A stretch of DNA of 64,000 bases from JBKEDC01 sp047972995. Its GTDB lineage: Bacteria > Bacteroidota > Bacteroidia > Bacteroidales > Prolixibacteraceae. Within the stretch, counting starts at the first letter, position 1; each line of letters begins with the position of its first letter. This document shows, one piece after another, positions 63,530 to 64,000 of the stretch. The notes beneath the pieces were generated by a model, which was not told the origin of the DNA, ran no database searches, and saw only the letters and a program-made list of their open reading frames with translations. The stretch spans positions 4,231 to 68,230 of the forward strand of contig JBKEBD010000028.1 of assembly GCA_047972995.1 (NCBI GenBank). The letters run 5' to 3'. Made by a program: the position numbers and the translations under genes.

Positions 63530-63907
63530 TTGGTTATTGCATTATTTGAGTTGAAAAGATTCAATCCTGCTTATGATGATGCTTTGTTTACCTCTGAAGA
63601 GGAGTATTCTGATTTGGTAATTGAATCGTTTGAGCAAAAAAAGTCCAATTCTGAGTTGGTATTTGTTTCAGTTATTACAAAACGAATGAAAGACGAGGGA
63701 CTTTTATCCCATGAGAATAAAGTAGGAGATATTTTTGAGCGTATTTATATAATAAAGAATCCTCCTTCTGCCTGGGTATCCCAGCATACCATTCTTTCCA
63801 AGTTTTTTTCCAGTTGTACATTTTCTTCCAAAAAAAGTCATCGAGTGGCAATATTTGTAAATCGCTATCCACCAACGACTAAACATATTCTTGGTCTGTT
63901 TGCTTGA
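63530..63907 (+). CDS. Uncertain 125-residue hypothetical protein
   Basis: An open frame beginning with a weak start (VIALFELKRFNPAYDD). Its first half has coding-like composition, acidic with EEEYSDLVIESFEQKKSNSELV; its second half is Ser/Phe-rich and less convincing. No family was recognised, no promoter or ribosome-binding site was seen, and two other overlapping frames exist on the minus strand. It may be a gene fragment. Confidence 0.25.
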   Translation: MVIALFELKRFNPAYDDALFTSEEEYSDLVIESFEQKKSNSELVFVSVITKRMKDEGLLSHENKVGDIFERIYIIKNPPSAWVSQHTILSKFFSSCTFSSKKSHRVAIFVNRYPPTTKHILGLFA

Positions 63908-63948
63908 AAAAGACTTCACAGAAATTGCGAAAAAAAGAGTCGATATGC

Positions 63949-63978
63949 TTGCGAGTTCAAATTAAACCTTTACTTTTG
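63949..63978 (+). promoter_or_regulatory. Promoter for a gene beyond the window
   Basis: TTG, 19 bases, then TACTTTTG, a good Bacteroidota match 22 bases from the window end. The gene it serves is outside the window. Confidence 0.55.
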
Positions 63979-64000
63979 CACTCGCTTTTGGGAAATAAAG

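Overview
This window comes from a chromosome of the phylum Bacteroidota, most likely order Bacteroidales. The evidence is the gene content: RprXY-type two-component genes, a short group-1 primary sigma factor, S46 dipeptidyl-peptidase, an HU/AURKAIP1-COX24/RNase G cluster, a SusC-type plug domain, a hybrid two-component regulator of polysaccharide use, and IF-2 with a long basic N-terminal region. Many genes are also preceded by the Bacteroidota promoter pattern TTTG or TTG, about 19-20 bp, then TAnnTTTG. Genus cannot be fixed from the sequence. No rRNA, tRNA, CRISPR array, prophage or complete insertion sequence was seen.

Layout. 1-4.4 kb: the end of a DUF481-type outer membrane protein gene, ahpC-ahpF for peroxide defence, and a small secreted TonB-plug protein followed directly by a 174-bp inverted-repeat element. 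4.7-8.8 kb: an RprX/RprY-like sensor/regulator pair and typA (bipA). 8.9-19.4 kb: the remains of a beta-mannan/galactomannan utilisation locus (GH3, epimerase, GH36, two GH26, CE7 esterase, HTCS regulator). Most members carry nonsense codons, 1-bp deletions or large deletions, and no susC/susD pair is left. 19.5-25.4 kb: the rimP-nusA-infB operon and a GH43 lipoprotein. 26-32.4 kb: asnS, an aminotransferase homologue that lacks the PLP lysine, queD-queE and mutS2. 32.4-38 kb: an AGCS symporter with a single-domain response regulator, a candidate small RNA, a DUF4268 gene, an L-cysteine desulfidase/UPF0597 gene, a low-molecular-weight tyrosine phosphatase and a STAS-like protein. 38.1-38.98 kb: a gene-poor stretch with four 42-bp tandem repeats. 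39-48 kb: primary sigma factor, HtrA protease, a Cache-type sensor kinase, Rrf2 regulator, HemW and an S46 peptidase. 48.2-53 kb: lysS-gpsA-pgi and acpH. 53.4-59.8 kb: HU, a 30-residue basic COX24-type protein, RNase G, then a tight symporter/ion-channel/pullulanase operon. 59.8-64 kb: tsaE, gcvH, an ApbE lipoprotein, an EamA transporter and a gene-poor end that carries a promoter for a gene beyond the window.

Most of the window is conserved housekeeping DNA. The points of real interest are the decaying mannan locus, whose individual lesions can be read base by base; the intact but apparently catalytically dead aminotransferase between asnS and queD; the 42-bp tandem repeats, which form an open frame of repeated 14-residue units; and a terminator-ended segment at about 35 kb with no gene, which is best explained as a small RNA.
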